A stretch of 64,000 bases of DNA from Hydrogenophilus sp. (lineage in GTDB: Bacteria; Pseudomonadota; Gammaproteobacteria; Burkholderiales; Thiobacillaceae). Below, piece by piece: positions 62,544 to 64,000 of the stretch; the stretch's first letter is position 1, and each line of letters starts with the position of its first letter. Below the pieces are notes generated by a model that worked only from the letters and a program-made list of their open reading frames with translations, made no database searches and was not told the origin of the DNA. Location: contig DYFK01000002.1 in assembly GCA_020725265.1 (NCBI GenBank), positions 62,001 to 126,000 of the forward strand, given 5' to 3'. Both the position numbers and the translations under genes were made by a program.

Positions 62544-64000
62544 CCCGACTCGACCCGAACCTGATGCGGCAGTTGCTGGAGACCTTCCGGATCCAGCTCG
62601 GCGAACGCTTGCAGGCGATCACCGATGGTCTGCTGGCGCTGGAACGGACCGCCGACGCCGACGAGCATGGCCGGCTGCTGGAGGCGATGTTCCGTGACGC
62701 CCACAACGTCAAGGGCGCGGCGCGCGGCGTCGGTCTGGAAAACAGCGCCGAACTGGCGCATGCCCTGGAAAGCCTGTTCGCCACGCTCAAACGGGTCCGC
62801 GAGCGGCCGGCCGAGCATCTGGTCAACCTGTGCCTGGCCGCCATCGATGCGCTGCCACCACTGGTGGAGGCGGAAGCCACCGGCCAGCCCGGCGACGGAC
62901 AGGCGCATGCGTTGATGCAGCGCCTGCGCGCGGCGCTGGCGACGCCGGCAAGTGAAACCGGGGCATCCGGAGCGCCCACGCCGACCTCGAATCCAGCGCC
63001 ACCCGCCGCCCTCACGCCACCGCCGGCCCCGATCGCCGGCGGCGACAGTATCCGGCTGCCAGTCCAGCGGCTCGACCGCATCGCTGATCTGGCCGAGGAA
63101 TTGCAGACCGCCAAGATCCGGCTCGACGACCACTACCAGGCCAGCCGGCGCCTCCAGGAAATCTCCAGCCAACTGCTGCCGCTGCTCGAACGCCTCGGCG
63201 GCGACGGCGGCCCGACGGCGCGGCGGGCCGCCCCGGACGCCGAGCAGATGGCGGAATGCCTGGATCTGGCCGCGGAACTGGACGAACTGGCCGGCTCGCT
63301 GCGCATCGCCATTCGCGCCACCGTCTCGCACCTGCGCCCGCTCGCCAGCGCCCTGCGCGACGACGCCCGCGGCCTGCGCATGGCGCCGGCCTCGACCGTG
63401 CTGGCGCCGATGTCGCGCGGCCTGCGCGACATCGGCCAGCGCCTGGGCAAACAGGTCGAGCTGACCACCTCCGGCGAACGCATCGAAATGGACCGCGCCA
63501 TTCTCGACGCCCTGCGCGATCCGCTCACGCATCTGCTGCGCAACGCCATCGACCACGGCATCGAAGCGCCGGCGGTCCGGCGCGCGCGCGGCAAACCGGA
63601 TAGCGGACGAATCGGCATCCATCTGAGTCACGAAGGCGGCATGGTCCGGATCGCGATCGAGGACGACGGCGCCGGCATCGATCCGCAAGCGCTACGCGCG
63701 GAAGCAGTCCGCCGCGGCATCGTTGGTGCCGGCGAACTGGCGGCCATGAGCCAGACCGAACTGCTCGACCTGATCTTCCGTCCGGGTTTTTCCACGCGCG
63801 GCCAGGTCAGCGAGATTTCCGGGCGTGGCGTCGGCCTCGACGTGGTCCGGGTCAACCTGCAAACCCTCAACGGCCGGGTCACGGTCGACAGCACGCCCGG
63901 CGAGGGCACCCGGTTCCTGCTTTCGGTGCCACTGACGCTGGCCGGCGACCACGGCCTGTTCGTGCAGGCGGCGGGGCAGGTGTTCGCGCTGCCCAGCCAG
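62540..64000 (+). CDS. Chemotaxis histidine kinase CheA (WspE-like), 3' end outside window
   Basis: 487 codons are present. The Hpt domain has the phospho-accepting His55 in RDAHNVKGAARGVGL. A Pro/Ala linker (about 137-170) replaces a P2 domain. Dimerisation helices and the HATPase domain follow: HLLRNAIDHGIEAP (N box, about 333-346), IEDDGAGIDPQAL (G1), GRGVGLDVVRVNLQ (G2, about 431-444) and TPGEGTRFLLSVPLTLA. The start of the CheW-like regulatory domain reaches the edge. WspE-type kinases often end in a receiver domain, which would lie beyond 64000. The ATG overlaps the MCP stop. Confidence 0.93.
   Translation, partial: MTRLDPNLMRQLLETFRIQLGERLQAITDGLLALERTADADEHGRLLEAMFRDAHNVKGAARGVGLENSAELAHALESLFATLKRVRERPAEHLVNLCLAAIDALPPLVEAEATGQPGDGQAHALMQRLRAALATPASETGASGAPTPTSNPAPPAALTPPPAPIAGGDSIRLPVQRLDRIADLAEELQTAKIRLDDHYQASRRLQEISSQLLPLLERLGGDGGPTARRAAPDAEQMAECLDLAAELDELAGSLRIAIRATVSHLRPLASALRDDARGLRMAPASTVLAPMSRGLRDIGQRLGKQVELTTSGERIEMDRAILDALRDPLTHLLRNAIDHGIEAPAVRRARGKPDSGRIGIHLSHEGGMVRIAIEDDGAGIDPQALRAEAVRRGIVGAGELAAMSQTELLDLIFRPGFSTRGQVSEISGRGVGLDVVRVNLQTLNGRVTVDSTPGEGTRFLLSVPLTLAGDHGLFVQAAGQVFALPSQ

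Overview
The window is high-GC chromosomal DNA (about 69% by eye), densely packed with short intergenic gaps and many 4-base ATGA stop/start overlaps. Gene content and order suggest a betaproteobacterium or a close relative: the rpsF-priB-rpsR-rplI operon, murJ-ribF-ileS-lspA, pcm-rhodanese-tolC-waaA, rppH, a DUF3025 gene, an exosortase-A type EPS locus, and an AddB-like/AddA-like nuclease-helicase pair. I do not assign a genus. No rRNA, tRNA, phage or CRISPR array was seen.

Layout. 1-6568: the end of an EPS/exosortase locus (exosortase-associated hydrolase, cut by the window edge; large O-antigen-ligase-like protein), a block of palindromic and tandem repeats beside a GIY-YIG nuclease, a fused KdsB-KdsC CMP-Kdo enzyme, and a GT2 glycosyltransferase. 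6587-9572 (minus): glucokinase, DoxX protein, two unknown proteins and a class-I glutamine amidotransferase-like protein. 9606-15838 (minus): UvrD/AddA-like helicase-nuclease and AddB-like nuclease. 15988-22416 (plus): RND adaptor and pump, glycerate kinase, DUF4332 and YidB proteins. 22893-26226: hypF and hypE alone. 26572-29326 (plus): a degenerate HD-GYP protein, a CnoX-like thioredoxin/TPR protein and a DUF3025 protein. 29329-38357 (minus): phosphoesterase, ppa, rpsT, an Orn/Lys/Arg decarboxylase, dcd, apbC, an rppH-CBS-unknown-exported protein operon, and a SpeE-like protein. 38492-46346: a CarH-like MerR/B12 regulator, pcm, rhodanese, TolC, waaA, UDP-GlcA epimerase, FAD oxidoreductase and a MidA-type methyltransferase. 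46413-47858 (minus): ribosomal operon with leader hairpins. 48137-54551 (plus): murJ, ribF, a structured inverted-repeat element, ileS and lspA.

54646-64000 (plus): a tightly coupled Wsp-like chemosensory operon, cheW - cheR/TPR - cheW - REC/HD-GYP regulator - globin-coupled MCP with a C-terminal zinc-binding CZB domain - NIT-domain MCP - cheA, running off the right edge. It looks like a Wsp system whose output enzyme would degrade c-di-GMP rather than make it, with predicted heme-gas, zinc/redox and nitrate/nitrite inputs. This is the most interesting system in the window.

How the genes relate: Kdo activation (KdsB-KdsC), Kdo transfer (WaaA), lipid II flipping (MurJ), sugar epimerase, GT2 and EPS ligase all serve the envelope. 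HypF/HypE imply a [NiFe] hydrogenase elsewhere. Two HD-GYP proteins, one intact and one degenerate, point to c-di-GMP control of lifestyle.
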